Assembly: GCA_002255905.1 (NCBI GenBank)
Contig: NKIN01000001.1
Coordinates: 124,001 to 188,000 of the forward strand
From: Burkholderiales bacterium PBB1
GTDB lineage: Bacteria; Pseudomonadota; Gammaproteobacteria; Burkholderiales; Burkholderiaceae_C
Direction of reading: 5' to 3'
DNA length: 64,000 nucleotides
The notes beneath the pieces are model-generated. The model saw only the letters and a program-made list of their open reading frames with translations, was not told where the DNA came from and ran no database searches. Shown here piece after piece: positions 39,001 to 50,967 of the stretch. Both the position numbers and the translations under genes were made by a program. Position 1 is the stretch's first letter. Each line of letters starts with the position of its first letter.

Positions 39001-39553
39001 CGACGCGCAGAACGCCGACCTGCTCGACGCGATCGGCACGCTCGAAGGCGCGATCCACAAGATCGACCTCGAAACCCGCGATCTGCTCGGCACCACCTTC
39101 AACCAGGTCAACGAGCACTTCGGCCGCATGTTCCCCAGCCTGTTCGGCGGCGGGCAGGCCAAGCTGGTGATGACCGGCGACGAGATCCTCGACGCGGGCG
39201 TGCAGGTGATGGCGCAGCCGCCGGGCAAGAAGAACAGCACCATCCACCTGCTTTCAGGCGGCGAGAAAGCGCTGACTGCGATCGCGCTGGTGTTCGCGAT
39301 CTTCCAGCTGAACCCGGCGCCGTTCTGTTTGCTGGACGAGGTCGATGCGCCGCTCGACGACGCCAACACCGAGCGCTACGCCAAGCTGGTCAAGGAAATG
39401 TCCAAGGGCACGCAGTTCCTGTTCATCAGCCACAACAAGATCGCGATGGAGATGGCGGTGCAGTTGATCGGCGTGACCATGCAGGAGCAGGGCGTCTCGC
39501 GCATCGTCGCGGTGGACATGGCCGAAGCCGTCAGCCTGGCGGAAGCGGCATGA
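36032..39553 (+). CDS. smc: chromosome segregation protein SMC
   Basis: A structural maintenance of chromosomes ATPase (1173 residues), the core of condensin. N-terminal MRLNSIKLSGFKSFAD and Walker A GPNGCGKSN (31-39), two long coiled coils (Glu/Gln/Ala/Arg rich), a hinge in the middle and a C-terminal head with LLSGGEKAL near residue 1073 and Walker B LLDEVDAPLDD. The next gene overlaps it by four bases (ATGA). The partners scpA and scpB are not in the window. Confidence 0.97.
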   Translation: MRLNSIKLSGFKSFADPTHFQLPGQLVGVVGPNGCGKSNIMDAVRWVLGESKASELRGESMQDVIFNGSGQRKPASRASVELVFSNEDARAGGQWNQFAEIAVKRVLTRDGSSSYHINNQPVRRRDVQDVFLGTGLGPRAYAIIGQGTISRIIESKPEELRMFLEEAAGVSKYKERRRETENRLKDTRENLTRVEDILRELNANLEKLEKQAEVAGRYRSLQDDGTLKLHQLWFLRHRDAAGEQQRIEKDVAAAIVALESKTAELRQGEAELETIRQAHYAASDELHAAQGRLAEAALEVSRLEERIRYVVEGRQRAEQRLAELVLQTTQWADRRAQAEAELEQLAEQVASADEHSEVLAAQAEEQADRLPGLEDAVRAAQSAAGAQRTLVASVQQQIQLLASESRNLDDQSRQLAARRERLAGEKRQLATPDAERIAYLKQQFGSAEATREVAEARLAELSEQVPSLDDARRARQAELNTEAARQTDFGARLDALRALQDKVQTEGKLRPWLAKHGLEGLAGLWTRIHIEPGWETALEAALRERINALEVGRVDTVRAFAADAPPAKLVFYTPPAAIAPAPQTNAGLSRLSDLLRLGDAGLKALLTDWLEGVYTAASLDDALAARSRLQHGEVLMTREGHAVSAHAVSFYAPDSEQAGLLARAQDIENLDRQLRAQSLITEEARSALVRAEAAYSSASEHLATARRESAEAQSRAHQLQVELLRLTQQAEQTQSRSVQLDDELAEIDAQQEELNERRATGEARFETLDIELATTQERHAELDDAVIQAERTLAAAREQLRTLERQAQESQFTTRSLAARRSELQRGIETALQQIASNAQAETQLNEELARYTDASAQAGLQEALAVKLDREAALAAQRSAYDDLTLRLRRADEQRMAHEQSLQPLRDRITKLQLEAQAAQLGGAQYLEQLVAANVDFEVLSQGIESNGVRLHGLQSEIDRINREITALGAVNLAALEELTTARERKTFLDAQNADLLDAIGTLEGAIHKIDLETRDLLGTTFNQVNEHFGRMFPSLFGGGQAKLVMTGDEILDAGVQVMAQPPGKKNSTIHLLSGGEKALTAIALVFAIFQLNPAPFCLLDEVDAPLDDANTERYAKLVKEMSKGTQFLFISHNKIAMEMAVQLIGVTMQEQGVSRIVAVDMAEAVSLAEAA

Positions 39554-40644
39554 CCAGCGACCTGACGCTGGCACTGGCCGTGCTGGGCGGCGCGGTGTTG
39601 ATCGGCGTGATCGCGCATGGCGCCTGGCAGGCGCGCAAGGCCGGGCCGAAGAAGGCCGACTTGTCGGCCGCGCGCGTTGAGCCGCGCGAGCCGGTGCTGG
39701 GCACGGTGCCTGGCGGGAGCCCGCAGCACGACGATCCCAGCGGCCGTGTGGCGCCCCACCTGGGCGACAGCGCCATGCCGCTGGACACTGAAGTGGCCGG
39801 TCGCTCGCTGTTGCGCCGCGCCGTGCCGCGGATCGATGCGCTGATCGACGTGATCGTGCCGCTGACGCTGGAAGCGCCCGTCACCGGCGACGCGGTGCTG
39901 TCGCACCTGCCGGGCAGCCGCCGTGCGGGCAGCAAGCCCTTCTTCATCGAGGGCCTGAACGCCGACAGCGGCGATTGGGAGCCACCGCTGCCGGGTCAGC
40001 GTTATGGCGAGCTGCAGGCGGGCCTGCAACTGGCCAACCGCACCGGTGCCTTGAACGAGATCGAGTATTCGGAGTTCGTGCAGAAGCTCGAAGTCTTCGC
40101 TGAAGCGATCGGTGCCATGGCCGATTTCCCGGACATGCGCGAGGTGGCAGCACGGGCGCGCGAGCTCGACACCTTCGCGGGTGAACACGATGCGCAGATG
40201 GCCGTGCAGCTGCGCGCTCGCAGCGCCGCCTGGAGCATCGGCTACGTGCTGCAGCAGGCCTCGCGGCATGGTTTCGTGCCCGGGGTGTTGCCAGGTCGGC
40301 TGGTGCTGCCCTCGGCCGAAGACGGCGCCCCACCGGTGCTGACCCTCGCCTTCGATTCGCAGGCCGCGCTGTCCGACGACCCCCACACCGCCGCTCTGCG
40401 CGAGCTGACGCTGGGCTTCGATGTGTCGCAGACCGATTCATCTGCCGCACCGTTCACCGCCTGGCAGGTCAGCGCCCTGGGTCTGTCGCAGGACCTCGAC
40501 GCCGACATCGTCGACGACCGTGGGCAACCGTTGACGGCAGACGGCTTCGCCTTCATCGACAGCGAACTCGTGCGTTTGTACGCCGCGCTGCAGGCCCGCG
40601 ATCTGGCCGCAGGCTCCGCGGCCGCGCGGCGCCTGTTCAGCTGA
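39550..40644 (+). CDS. zipA: cell division protein ZipA
   Basis: Anchors FtsZ to the membrane. 364 residues: a membrane span at residues 5-22 (LTLALAVLGGAVLIGVIA), a Pro/charged linker and a C-terminal FtsZ-binding domain (SRRAGSKPFFIEGLN start, GELQAGLQLANRTGALNEIEYSEF). The start overlaps the smc stop (ATGA). The order smc-zipA-ligA is a conserved betaproteobacterial cluster. Confidence 0.93.
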   Translation: MTSDLTLALAVLGGAVLIGVIAHGAWQARKAGPKKADLSAARVEPREPVLGTVPGGSPQHDDPSGRVAPHLGDSAMPLDTEVAGRSLLRRAVPRIDALIDVIVPLTLEAPVTGDAVLSHLPGSRRAGSKPFFIEGLNADSGDWEPPLPGQRYGELQAGLQLANRTGALNEIEYSEFVQKLEVFAEAIGAMADFPDMREVAARARELDTFAGEHDAQMAVQLRARSAAWSIGYVLQQASRHGFVPGVLPGRLVLPSAEDGAPPVLTLAFDSQAALSDDPHTAALRELTLGFDVSQTDSSAAPFTAWQVSALGLSQDLDADIVDDRGQPLTADGFAFIDSELVRLYAALQARDLAAGSAAARRLFS

Positions 40645-42786
<2,142 letters not shown>

Positions 42787-42801
42787 CTCGCGCAGTCGCA
42801 A

Positions 42802-42828
42802 AAAAGGCCCGCATCAAGCGGGCCTTTT
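42802..42828. terminator. bidirectional terminator between ligA and acnB
   Basis: A perfect 11-bp stem (AAAAGGCCCGC / GCGGGCCTTTT) with a 5-base loop. T tracts on both strands serve the convergent genes. Confidence 0.95.
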
Positions 42829-42845
42829 CGTTGATCAACAGCCGA

Positions 42846-45449
42846 TCAAACCGACGCCGGCACCTTCTCCGCCGCGTCGGTGAACTCCTCGATCTTGTCG
42901 AAGTTCAGGTACTGATAGACCTTGTCGCTGGCCGCGGTCAGCACGCCCATGTCTTTCAGGTACTCCTCGCGGGTCGGGATGCGTCCCAGCTTCGAGCAGA
43001 TGGCGGCGAGTTCGGCCGACCCGAGGTAGACGTTGCTGTTCTTGCCCAGGCGGTTCGGGAAGTTGCGGGTGCTGGTGGAGAACACCGTGGCGCCTTCCTT
43101 CACCTGCGCCTGGTTGCCCATGCACAGGCTGCAGCCAGGCATTTCCATGCGTGCGCCGGCCGTGCCCAGCACGCCGTAGTGGCCTTCGTCGCTGAGCTTC
43201 TTGGCGTCCATCTTGGTCGGCGGCGCGACCCACAGCTTGACGGGGATGTCGCGCTTGTTTTCCAGCAGCTTGCTGGCCGCGCGGAAGTGGCCGATGTTGG
43301 TCATGCAGCTGCCGATGAACACCTCGTCGATCTTGGCGCCGGCCACATCGGACAGCGTCTTCACGTCGTCCGGGTCGTTCGGGCAGGCGACGATGGGCTC
43401 GTGGATGTCGGCCAGATCGATCTCGATCACGGCGGCGTAGTCGGCGTCGGCGTCGCCCTTGAGCAGCTGCGGGTCGGCCAGCCAGGCTTCTTGCGCGGCG
43501 ATGCGGCGGGCCAGCGTGCGGGCGTCGGCATAGCCCTCGGAGATCATCCACTTCATCAGCGTGATGTTGCTGTGGATGTACTCGATGATGGGCTCCTTGT
43601 TCAGGTGCACGGTGCAGCCGGCAGCGCTGCGCTCGGCCGAGGCGTCGCTCAGCTCGAAGGCCTGCTCCACCTTCAGGTCGGGCAATCCTTCGATCTCGAG
43701 GATGCGGCCGCTGAAGATGTTCTTCTTGCCCTTCTTCTCAACCGTCAACAGGCCCGCCTTGATCGCGTACAGCGGGATCGCGTTGACCAGGTCGCGCAGC
43801 GTGACGCCGGGCTGCATGGTGCCCTTGAAGCGCACGAGCACGCTCTCGGGCATGTCGAGCGGCATCACGCCGGTGGCGGCAGCGAAGGCCACCAGACCGG
43901 AGCCTGCGGGGAAGCTGATGCCGATGGGGAAGCGGGTGTGGCTGTCGCCGCCGGTGCCCACCGTGTCGGGCAGCAGGAACCGGTTGAGCCAGCTGTGGAT
44001 CACGCCGTCGCCCGGGCGCAGCGCGATGCCGCCGCGGTGGCTGATGAAGTCCGGCAGTTCGTGGTGCATCTTCACGTCGACCGGCTTCGGATACGCCGCC
44101 GTGTGGCAGAACGACTGCATCACTAGGTCGGCGCTGAAGCCCAGGCAGGCCAGGTCTTTCAGCTCGTCGCGGGTCATCGGGCCAGTGGTGTCTTGCGAGC
44201 CCACGCTGGTCATGCGCGGTTCGCAGTAGGTACCGGGGCGCACGCCCTGCTGGTTGCCGTTGACCACAGGCAGGCCGCAGGCCTTGCCGACCATCTTCTG
44301 GCCCAGGCTGAAGCCCCTCTTGGTGTCGACCGGGTTCTGCGGAAGGCGGAACAGCGTGCTCACGGACAGGCCGAGCGCTTCACGCGCCTTGGCGGTCAGG
44401 CCGCGGCCGATGATCAACGGGATGCGGCCGCCCGCGCGCACCTCGTCGAACAGCACCTCGCTCTTGACCTTGAACTCAGCAATCACCTTGCCGTCTTTCA
44501 GAGCCTTGCCTTCATAGGGGCGCAGTTCGACCACGTCGCCCATGTTCATCTGGTTCACGTCGAGCTCGATCGGCAGCGCACCAGCGTCTTCCATCGTGTT
44601 GTAGAAGATCGGCGCGATCTTGGCGCCGAGGCACACGCCACCAAACCGCTTGTTGGGAACAAAAGGGATGTCTTCGCCGGTGAACCACAGCACCGAGTTG
44701 GTGGCCGACTTGCGACTCGAGCCGGTGCCGACCACGTCACCCACGTAGGCGACGAGGTTGCCGCGCGCACGCAGGTCTTCGATGAACTTGACCGGGCCGC
44801 GCTTGCCGTCTTCTTCCGGCGTGATGCCGGGGCGGGCGTTCTTCAGCATCGCCAGTGCGTGCAGCGGAATGTCGGGGCGGCTCCAGGCGTCGGGCGCGGG
44901 CGACAGGTCATCGGTGTTGGTTTCGCCGGTGACCTTGAAGATGCTGACGGTGATCGACTGGGGCACTTCGGGCCGCGAGGTGAACCACTCGGCATCGGCC
45001 CAGCTCTGCAGCACGGCCTTGGCGTGCGCGTTGCCCTGGTCGGCCTTGTCCTTCACGTCGTGGAACTGGTCGAACATCAGCAGCGTGTTCTTCAGGCCGG
45101 CAGCTGCCACGGCGCCCACGTTCGGGCTGTCGAGCAGCTCGATCAGCGGGCTGATGTTGTAGCCGCCAAGCATCGTTCCCAGCAGCTGGGTGGCCAGTTC
45201 GGGGCTGATCAGCGAGCACTTCTCGGTGCCGTGGGCCACCGCGGCAAGGTAGCTGGCCTTGACGCGGGCGGCATCGTCCACGCCGGCCGGCACGCGGTGC
45301 GTGATCAAGTCGACCAGCACTTTCTCTTCGCCTGCCGGTGGGGCCTTCAGCAGCTCGATCAGCTGGCTGGTCTGGGCGGCCGACAGCGGCAGCGGAGGGA
45401 TGCCCAGGGCGGCGCGTTCGGCGACGTGGAGGCGATAGGCTTCAAGCAT
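42846..45449 (-). CDS. acnB: aconitate hydratase B
   Basis: Isomerises citrate and isocitrate in the TCA cycle, and may act as a 2-methylisocitrate dehydratase. 867 residues. It starts [16 protein letters not shown], the HEAT-like N-terminal domain that marks the AcnB class. The [4Fe-4S] cysteines are in [12 protein letters not shown] and GCSLCMGN, with the substrate-site [10 protein letters not shown] and GGDSHTRF blocks. AAGGA precedes the start. It is convergent with ligA. Confidence 0.97.
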   Translation of the reverse strand: MLEAYRLHVAERAALGIPPLPLSAAQTSQLIELLKAPPAGEEKVLVDLITHRVPAGVDDAARVKASYLAAVAHGTEKCSLISPELATQLLGTMLGGYNISPLIELLDSPNVGAVAAAGLKNTLLMFDQFHDVKDKADQGNAHAKAVLQSWADAEWFTSRPEVPQSITVSIFKVTGETNTDDLSPAPDAWSRPDIPLHALAMLKNARPGITPEEDGKRGPVKFIEDLRARGNLVAYVGDVVGTGSSRKSATNSVLWFTGEDIPFVPNKRFGGVCLGAKIAPIFYNTMEDAGALPIELDVNQMNMGDVVELRPYEGKALKDGKVIAEFKVKSEVLFDEVRAGGRIPLIIGRGLTAKAREALGLSVSTLFRLPQNPVDTKRGFSLGQKMVGKACGLPVVNGNQQGVRPGTYCEPRMTSVGSQDTTGPMTRDELKDLACLGFSADLVMQSFCHTAAYPKPVDVKMHHELPDFISHRGGIALRPGDGVIHSWLNRFLLPDTVGTGGDSHTRFPIGISFPAGSGLVAFAAATGVMPLDMPESVLVRFKGTMQPGVTLRDLVNAIPLYAIKAGLLTVEKKGKKNIFSGRILEIEGLPDLKVEQAFELSDASAERSAAGCTVHLNKEPIIEYIHSNITLMKWMISEGYADARTLARRIAAQEAWLADPQLLKGDADADYAAVIEIDLADIHEPIVACPNDPDDVKTLSDVAGAKIDEVFIGSCMTNIGHFRAASKLLENKRDIPVKLWVAPPTKMDAKKLSDEGHYGVLGTAGARMEMPGCSLCMGNQAQVKEGATVFSTSTRNFPNRLGKNSNVYLGSAELAAICSKLGRIPTREEYLKDMGVLTAASDKVYQYLNFDKIEEFTDAAEKVPASV

Positions 45450-45539
45450 GGTGGGGTTCCTTCGGAAAGTCGATGGGGATGCAAGTGGTGTGCCTCGGCC
45501 TGGCAGCTTGGGCGGGCCGGCGCACCACGGTCGGGCAGA

Positions 45540-46073
45540 TCAAGGGCGGGGCGCGGTCAGCAGGGTGTTCTCTGGCACCGGCGCGGCCTTCGCCGTCTCG
45601 ATGGCCACCCGCTGGACCGGGCTGACGCAGGCGTCGACCAGACGGGTGCCGGTCTTCACGTTCATCAGCATCGACTTGCTGGCGATCTGGATCATCAGCG
45701 TCTGGCCCTTCACGTCTTCGAGCCGTATCGCACCGGTGGACGACAGCACCGGCTTCATCAGGTAGCGGTTCTTCGCGAAACGCAGTTCGACGTACGAGGG
45801 GTGGCGTTCGCTGGCCGAGATGTGAACGACCTGCTGGAAGTCGCAGTCGTACTCGCCGTAATAGACCCGCTCGGAGGCGCTGATCTGCTCGGGCGTCGCC
45901 GGCTCGGGCACCACTTCGGCGGGCACCACGGGCGCTTTGGGTTTGGCTGCCACCTTGGCCGGCTTGCGCGCGGGCGCAGGCGTGGTCTGTGCCGTGTCGG
46001 CAGCGAATGCGACCGGCGCGATCAGCAGGGCGGCCAGATTCAGGCCTGCGAGCAGAGTGGAAAAGGATGCCAT
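45540..46073 (-). CDS. periplasmic MliC-like protein (uncharacterised)
   Basis: 177 residues with a clear signal peptide cut after VAFA (residue 24), then a Lys/Pro/Ala-rich linker. The folded domain (about 70-155) has two cysteines, 77 and 149, and a beta-strand pattern with VLSSTGAIR that resembles the lysozyme-inhibitor MliC family. Whether it inhibits lysozyme is unknown. It lies between acnB and mdh on the same strand, 90 bp before acnB. Confidence 0.65.
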   Translation of the reverse strand: MASFSTLLAGLNLAALLIAPVAFAADTAQTTPAPARKPAKVAAKPKAPVVPAEVVPEPATPEQISASERVYYGEYDCDFQQVVHISASERHPSYVELRFAKNRYLMKPVLSSTGAIRLEDVKGQTLMIQIASKSMLMNVKTGTRLVDACVSPVQRVAIETAKAAPVPENTLLTAPRP

Positions 46074-46125
46074 GGGATGAACCTGCGAAGTCGTGAAGAT
46101 CTATGCACAAGCGCGTCGCATGAAA

Positions 46126-46156
46126 AAAGCCGGCCTCCGCAGCGGTGGCCGGCTTT
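46126..46156 (-). terminator. rho-independent terminator downstream of mdh
   Basis: A 10-bp stem (AAAGCCGGCC / GGCCGGCTTT) with an 11-base loop, followed by TTT on the minus strand. It lies 36 bp after the mdh stop. Confidence 0.9.
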
Positions 46157-46191
46157 CTGCGCGTGGCGCGGGTTGCAACAAAGAGCCGGGA

Positions 46192-47178
46192 TCAGAGCAG
46201 GTGCTTGACGCCGTCTTGTTCGTCGGTCAGCTCTTTCAGCGTGATGTTGATGCGTTCCTGGCTGAAGGCGTCGATCTCCAGGCCTTCGACGATCTTGTAC
46301 TCGCCTCCAGCGGTGGTGACCGGGTAGCCGAACATCACGCCCTTGGGAATGCCGTATTCGCCATTCGACGCCACGCCCATCGTGACCCACTTGCCGTTGG
46401 TGCCCAGCGCCCAGTCGCGCATGTGATCGATGGCGGCGTTGGCAGCCGAGGCCGCCGACGACACGCCGCGCGCCGCGATGATGGCGGCGCCGCGCTTGCC
46501 CACGGTCGGCAAGAAGGTGTCCTTGTTCCACACGTCGTCGTTGATCATCGCCTTGACCGACTGGCCGCCAATGGTGGCGAAGCGGTAATCGGCATACATC
46601 GTGGGCGAGTGGTTGCCCCAGACGGCCAGCTTCTCAATGCTCGACACCGGCTTGCCGGTTTTCGCGGCGATCTGACTGGCGGCGCGGTTGTGGTCCAGGC
46701 GCAGCATCGCGGTGAAGTTCTTCGCGGGCAGATCCGGCGCGCTCTTCATCGCGATGTAGGCGTTGGTGTTGGCCGGGTTGCCGACCACCAGCACCTTGAC
46801 GTTGCGCGAGGCCGACTGATTCAGCGCCTTGCCTTGCGCGGTGAAGATCTGTGCGTTGGCGGCGAGCAGGTCGGAGCGCTCCATGCCTGGGCCGCGCGGA
46901 CGGGCGCCGACCAGCAAGGCGTAGTCGGTGTTCTTGAATGCAGCTACCGGGTCGCTGTGCGCTTCGATGCCGGCCAACAGCGGGAAGGCGCAGTCGTCAA
47001 GCTCCATGATCACGCCCTTCAGCGCGTTTTGGGCTTTCTCGTCCGGGATCTCCAGCAGTTGCAGGATCACCGGCTGGTCCTTGCCGAGCATTTCTCCGGA
47101 GGCGATGCGGAACAGCAGGGCGTAGCCGATTTGGCCTGCAGCGCCGGTGACGGCAACGCGAACGGGGGACTTGCTCAT
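46192..47178 (-). CDS. mdh: malate dehydrogenase
   Basis: Oxidises malate to oxaloacetate with NAD. 328 residues of the larger, LDH-like class common in betaproteobacteria. The Rossmann [10 protein letters not shown], substrate Arg loop [24 protein letters not shown] and the catalytic-His GNHSPTMY all fit. Divergent from gntR, with a palindrome between the two starts. Confidence 0.97.
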   Translation of the reverse strand: MSKSPVRVAVTGAAGQIGYALLFRIASGEMLGKDQPVILQLLEIPDEKAQNALKGVIMELDDCAFPLLAGIEAHSDPVAAFKNTDYALLVGARPRGPGMERSDLLAANAQIFTAQGKALNQSASRNVKVLVVGNPANTNAYIAMKSAPDLPAKNFTAMLRLDHNRAASQIAAKTGKPVSSIEKLAVWGNHSPTMYADYRFATIGGQSVKAMINDDVWNKDTFLPTVGKRGAAIIAARGVSSAASAANAAIDHMRDWALGTNGKWVTMGVASNGEYGIPKGVMFGYPVTTAGGEYKIVEGLEIDAFSQERINITLKELTDEQDGVKHLL

Positions 47179-47251
47179 GGGGATCTCCGGGGGTAGATGG
47201 GCGTAGAGGATGCTGGTGCCCGGGGCGATCCCGCGGTGTCAGCAACCTGAA

Positions 47252-47257
47252 ATTGTA
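47252..47257 (-). promoter_or_regulatory. mdh promoter -10 element
   Basis: TACAAT on the minus strand, 74 bp upstream of the mdh start. No good -35 is visible. Confidence 0.45.
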
Positions 47258-47309
47258 GGCATCGGACTTGTCGAGTGTAGGGTCGAACAGGCGCCAGGTC
47301 AAAAGTCCT

Positions 47310-47327
47310 ATGTCTTACATAAGACAT
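47310..47327. promoter_or_regulatory. perfect 18-bp palindrome in the mdh/gntR intergenic region
   Basis: Arms ATGTCTTA and TAAGACAT are separated by two bases. It lies 60 bp upstream of gntR and 131 bp upstream of mdh. Symmetry and position suggest the operator of the adjacent GntR-family regulator, perhaps controlling both directions. Confidence 0.65.
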
Positions 47328-47387
47328 CTGACGAAAATCAACGGTATTGGCTGGACGGCCGCGCTGTTCCTGTGCTGCAATTCAGGC

Positions 47388-48173
47388 ATGCCCAGCGCCG
47401 CTGTTCCCGCCACCGAGCCGCCTCTGGTCGCATCGGGTCGTCCGGAAGAGGGCGCCTCGCCGGCCTTCAGCCCGCTGTACCAGCAGATCAAGACGCTGAT
47501 GACGCGCAGCCTGCGTGTCGGAGAGTGGCGTCCCGGTGAAGCGATTCCAAGCGAGATGGAGCTCGCCGCGAGATTCAAGGTCAGCCAGGGCACGGTGCGC
47601 AAGGCGATCGACGAGCTGTCCGCCGAGAACCTGCTGGTGCGCCGGCAGGGCAAGGGCACCTTCGTCGCCACCCACGCCGAACAGAAGAACCAGTACCGGT
47701 TCCTGCGCCTGATGCCCGATGGCGACGATGCCGGCAGGGTGCAGCGCCGCTTCATCGACTGTCGTCGGCTGCGCTCTCCGGCCGATGTGGCGCGCTCGCT
47801 GGCGCTGAAGCCAGGCGATGCGGTGGTCAACGTTCGGCGCGTGCTCACCTTCAATGCGGTCCCGGTGGTCTTCGACGACATCTGGCTGCCAGGGCAGTTG
47901 TTCAAGGGGCTGACGGCCGAACGGCTCAGCGACTACAAAGGGCCGATGTACGGCCTGTTCGAAAGCGAGTTCGGCGTGCACATGATCCGCGCCGACGAAA
48001 AGATACGGGCGGTTGCGGCCGATGCGGTGTCTGCGCCTGCCCTCGCCGTCGATGTGGGGCACCCTCTGCTCAGCGTCGAGCGGCTGTCCTTCACCTACGA
48101 CGACAAGCCGGTCGAGTTCCGTCACGGCCTGTACAACACCACGAGCTACCACTATCGAAATGCACTCAGTTGA
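47388..48173 (+). CDS. GntR/HutC-family transcriptional regulator
   Basis: 261 residues. The N-terminal winged helix reads LYQQIKTLMTRSLRVGEWRPGEAIPSEMELAARF, with the recognition helix KVSQGTVRKAIDEL (residues about 65-80). The C-terminal UTRA effector domain ends SFTYDDKPVEFRHGLYN. I start at ATG 47388; earlier in-frame codons would place the palindrome region inside the gene. Immediately upstream of sdhCDAB, divergent from mdh, so control of TCA-cycle genes is likely but inferred. The effector is unknown. Confidence 0.9.
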   Translation: MPSAAVPATEPPLVASGRPEEGASPAFSPLYQQIKTLMTRSLRVGEWRPGEAIPSEMELAARFKVSQGTVRKAIDELSAENLLVRRQGKGTFVATHAEQKNQYRFLRLMPDGDDAGRVQRRFIDCRRLRSPADVARSLALKPGDAVVNVRRVLTFNAVPVVFDDIWLPGQLFKGLTAERLSDYKGPMYGLFESEFGVHMIRADEKIRAVAADAVSAPALAVDVGHPLLSVERLSFTYDDKPVEFRHGLYNTTSYHYRNALS

Positions 48174-48297
48174 TGCACGCTGAGCTTCCGCGTGTCCCTG
48201 CCGCTGCAAGGCAGCTGGCCAGCGATGTGGAGTTTCCAGCGTGCTGCATTGCAATAAACTCAGTCAACCCGTGCAAGCGGATACGAGAAAGTTGGAG

Positions 48298-48720
48298 ATG
48301 TCAGACACCCTGAAGCCGCGGCCCACCTACCGCAACATCCATGTCAGCCAGATCGTCAAGTACCGGCTGCCGCCCGCCGGCATCGTGTCGATCCTGCACC
48401 GTGTCAGTGGTGTCGGCATGTTCCTGCTGATGCCCTTCATCATCTGGATGTTCGACGCCAGCGTCACCTCCGAGATCAGCTACGCCTCGTTCACCTCGGT
48501 GTTCTCCTACGGCGCAGGCCCCTTTCCCGGCGTGCTGTTCAAACTGATTGCGCTGGGCCTGATCTGGGCCTTCCTGCACCACTTCATCGCGGGCCTGCGC
48601 CATCTGTGGATGGACATGACGCATGCGGTGACCAAGGAATTCGGCCACAGCTCCGCATTGGTGACCCTCAGCCTCAGCGTGGTGCTGACCGTGCTGCTCG
48701 GCGCCAAGCTCTTCCTCTGA
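48298..48720 (+). CDS. sdhC: succinate dehydrogenase cytochrome b556 subunit
   Basis: 140 residues, three membrane spans. The family start RPTYRNIHVSQIVKYRLPPAG and SILHRVSGVGMFLL are present. His in HHFIAGLRHLWMD is the heme b ligand. Start ATG 48298; upstream in-frame codons are not family-like. First gene of the sdhCDAB-E-gltA string, 124 bp after gntR. Confidence 0.95.
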   Translation: MSDTLKPRPTYRNIHVSQIVKYRLPPAGIVSILHRVSGVGMFLLMPFIIWMFDASVTSEISYASFTSVFSYGAGPFPGVLFKLIALGLIWAFLHHFIAGLRHLWMDMTHAVTKEFGHSSALVTLSLSVVLTVLLGAKLFL

Positions 48721-48732
48721 CCTTCCCGACCC

Positions 48733-49095
48733 ATGGCACAGAATTTCGGATCAAAGCGCATCGTCGTCGGTGCGCACTACGGCTTGCGCGACTGGCTGTC
48801 GCAGCGGGTCACGGCGGGCCTGATGGCCCTGTTCACCATCGTGGTCATCGTGCAGGTGCTGCTGCCTGGCGAAATGGGCTACGACAAATGGGCCGGCATC
48901 TTCGCCGCCCAATGGATGAAGGTACTGACCTTCGTCGTCATCGTCTCGCTGCTGTACCACGTGTGGGTCGGCATGCGTGACGTCTGGATGGATTACGTCA
49001 AGCCGGTGGGTATTCGTCTCGCTCTGCAGGTGTTCACCATCGCCTGGTTGGTGGGGTGTGCGGGCTGGGCCATCCAAGTGCTGTGGAGACTGTGA
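48733..49095 (+). CDS. sdhD: succinate dehydrogenase membrane anchor subunit
   Basis: 120 residues, three membrane spans; YHVWVGMRDVWMDYVKP holds the heme-ligand His and conserved Asp-Tyr of the quinone site. 12 bp after sdhC. Its TGA overlaps the sdhA ATG by one base. Confidence 0.95.
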   Translation: MAQNFGSKRIVVGAHYGLRDWLSQRVTAGLMALFTIVVIVQVLLPGEMGYDKWAGIFAAQWMKVLTFVVIVSLLYHVWVGMRDVWMDYVKPVGIRLALQVFTIAWLVGCAGWAIQVLWRL

Positions 49096-50915
49096 TGCAA
49101 GTGGGTTCGTCTGCAATGAGTTCATTGAGTTCTTCGATTCCGAAGCGCAAGTTCGACGTGGTGATCGTCGGCGCGGGCGGCTCCGGCATGCGTGCGTCGC
49201 TGCAACTGGCGCGCGCCGGCTTGAACGTCGCGGTGCTGTCGAAGGTGTTTCCGACCCGCTCACACACCGTGGCCGCGCAAGGTGGCATCGGCGCCAGCCT
49301 GGGCAACATGTCCGAGGACAACTGGCACTACCACTTCTACGACACCGTCAAGGGCAGCGACTGGCTGGGTGACCAGGACGCCATCGAGTTCATGTGCCGC
49401 GAGGCGCCGAAGGTGGTTTACGAGCTCGAGCACTTCGGCATGCCGTTCGACCGCAACCCCGACGGCACGATCTACCAGCGTCCCTTCGGTGGTCACACCG
49501 CGAACTACGGTGAAAAGCCGGTGCAGCGTGCCTGCGCCGCTGCCGACCGCACCGGCCACGCGATGCTGCACACGCTGTATCAGCAGAACGTCAAGGCGCG
49601 CACCAATTTCTTCGTCGAGTGGATGGCGCTCGATCTGATCCGCGACGCCGACGGCGACGTGGTGGGCGTCACTGCGCTGGAGATGGAGACCGGCGAGGTC
49701 CACATCCTCGAAGCCAAGGTCACGCTGATGGCCACGGGCGGCGCGGGGCGCATTTTCGCGGCGTCGACCAATGCCTTCATCAACACCGGTGACGGCCTGG
49801 GCATGGCGGCGCGCGCTGGCATCCCGCTCGAAGACATGGAGTTCTGGCAGTTCCACCCGACCGGTGTGGCCGGTGCCGGTGTGCTGCTGACCGAAGGCTG
49901 CCGCGGCGAAGGCGCGATCCTGCGCAACTGCAACGGCGAGCGCTTCATGGAACGTTATGCACCGACGCTGAAGGACCTGGCGCCGCGCGATTTCGTCTCG
50001 CGTTGCATGGACCAGGAGATCAAGGAAGGGCGCGGTTGCGGTCCGAACAAGGACCACGTGGTGCTCGACATGACGCACCTGGGCGCCGAGACCATCATGA
50101 AGCGGCTGCCGTCGGTCTACGAGATCGGCCACAACTTCGCCAACGTCGACATCACCAAGGAGCCGATCCCCGTGGTGCCGACCATCCACTACCAGATGGG
50201 TGGCATCCCGACCAACATCCACGGCCAGGTGGTGGCACCGAAGAACGGCCAGCCCAACGAGATCATCAAGGGTCTGTACGCGGTGGGCGAATGCGCCTGC
50301 GTGAGCGTGCACGGGGCCAACCGCCTCGGCACCAATTCGCTGCTCGATTTGCTGGTGTTCGGCCGAGCGGCCGGCAACCACATCGTCGACAGCGCACTCA
50401 AGACCAAAAGCCATAAGCCGCTGCCCGGCGATGCGGCGGACTACACCCTGGGCCGCCTGAACAAGTACGAGGCCAGCACCGGCGGCGAGTACGCGCAGGA
50501 CGTCGCCAACGACATTCGCGCGACGATGCAGCGCCATGCCGGTGTGTTCCGCACCCAGGCCTCGATGGACGAGGGTGTGGTCGAGATCAAGAAGCTGGCC
50601 GAGCGCGTCAAGGGCATCCACCTGGCCGACAAGTCCAAGGTGTTCAACACCGCTCGCATCGAGGCGCTGGAAGTCGAGAACCTGATCGAGGTGGCGCTGG
50701 CGACGATGGTGTCGGCAGCGGCGCGCCGGGAAAGCCGGGGCGCCCACACTGTCGACGACTACGCCAATTCGGCCGAGTTTCCGAATGGCCGCAACGACAA
50801 AGTGTGGCTCAAGCACACGCTGTGGTACAGCGAAGGCAACCGCCTCGACTACAAGCCGGTGAACCTCAAGCCGCTGACGGCGGAATCGATCCCTCCGGTG
50901 GTGCGCACCTTCTGA
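49095..50915 (+). CDS. sdhA: succinate dehydrogenase flavoprotein subunit
   Basis: Oxidises succinate to fumarate. 606 residues. FAD-binding GAGGSG (26-31) is followed by SHTVAAQGG; His57 is the covalent FAD ligand. The substrate loop [20 protein letters not shown] and C-terminal REDSRGAHT-type motif (RRESRGAHT) fit the family. ATG 49095 is chosen because it overlaps the sdhD stop (TGATG); a second ATG seven codons later is also possible. Confidence 0.96.
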   Translation: MQVGSSAMSSLSSSIPKRKFDVVIVGAGGSGMRASLQLARAGLNVAVLSKVFPTRSHTVAAQGGIGASLGNMSEDNWHYHFYDTVKGSDWLGDQDAIEFMCREAPKVVYELEHFGMPFDRNPDGTIYQRPFGGHTANYGEKPVQRACAAADRTGHAMLHTLYQQNVKARTNFFVEWMALDLIRDADGDVVGVTALEMETGEVHILEAKVTLMATGGAGRIFAASTNAFINTGDGLGMAARAGIPLEDMEFWQFHPTGVAGAGVLLTEGCRGEGAILRNCNGERFMERYAPTLKDLAPRDFVSRCMDQEIKEGRGCGPNKDHVVLDMTHLGAETIMKRLPSVYEIGHNFANVDITKEPIPVVPTIHYQMGGIPTNIHGQVVAPKNGQPNEIIKGLYAVGECACVSVHGANRLGTNSLLDLLVFGRAAGNHIVDSALKTKSHKPLPGDAADYTLGRLNKYEASTGGEYAQDVANDIRATMQRHAGVFRTQASMDEGVVEIKKLAERVKGIHLADKSKVFNTARIEALEVENLIEVALATMVSAAARRESRGAHTVDDYANSAEFPNGRNDKVWLKHTLWYSEGNRLDYKPVNLKPLTAESIPPVVRTF

Positions 50916-50967
50916 TCACCATGCATTCATTGAACCACCCCCATCACCAACGCGACGGAGAGCAGTC

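Noticed and set aside
35993-39247. A 1084-codon open frame on the minus strand opposite smc
   Set aside because: It is an antisense shadow of SMC, with repeat-like Arg/Leu/Gly composition from reading coiled-coil codons backwards.
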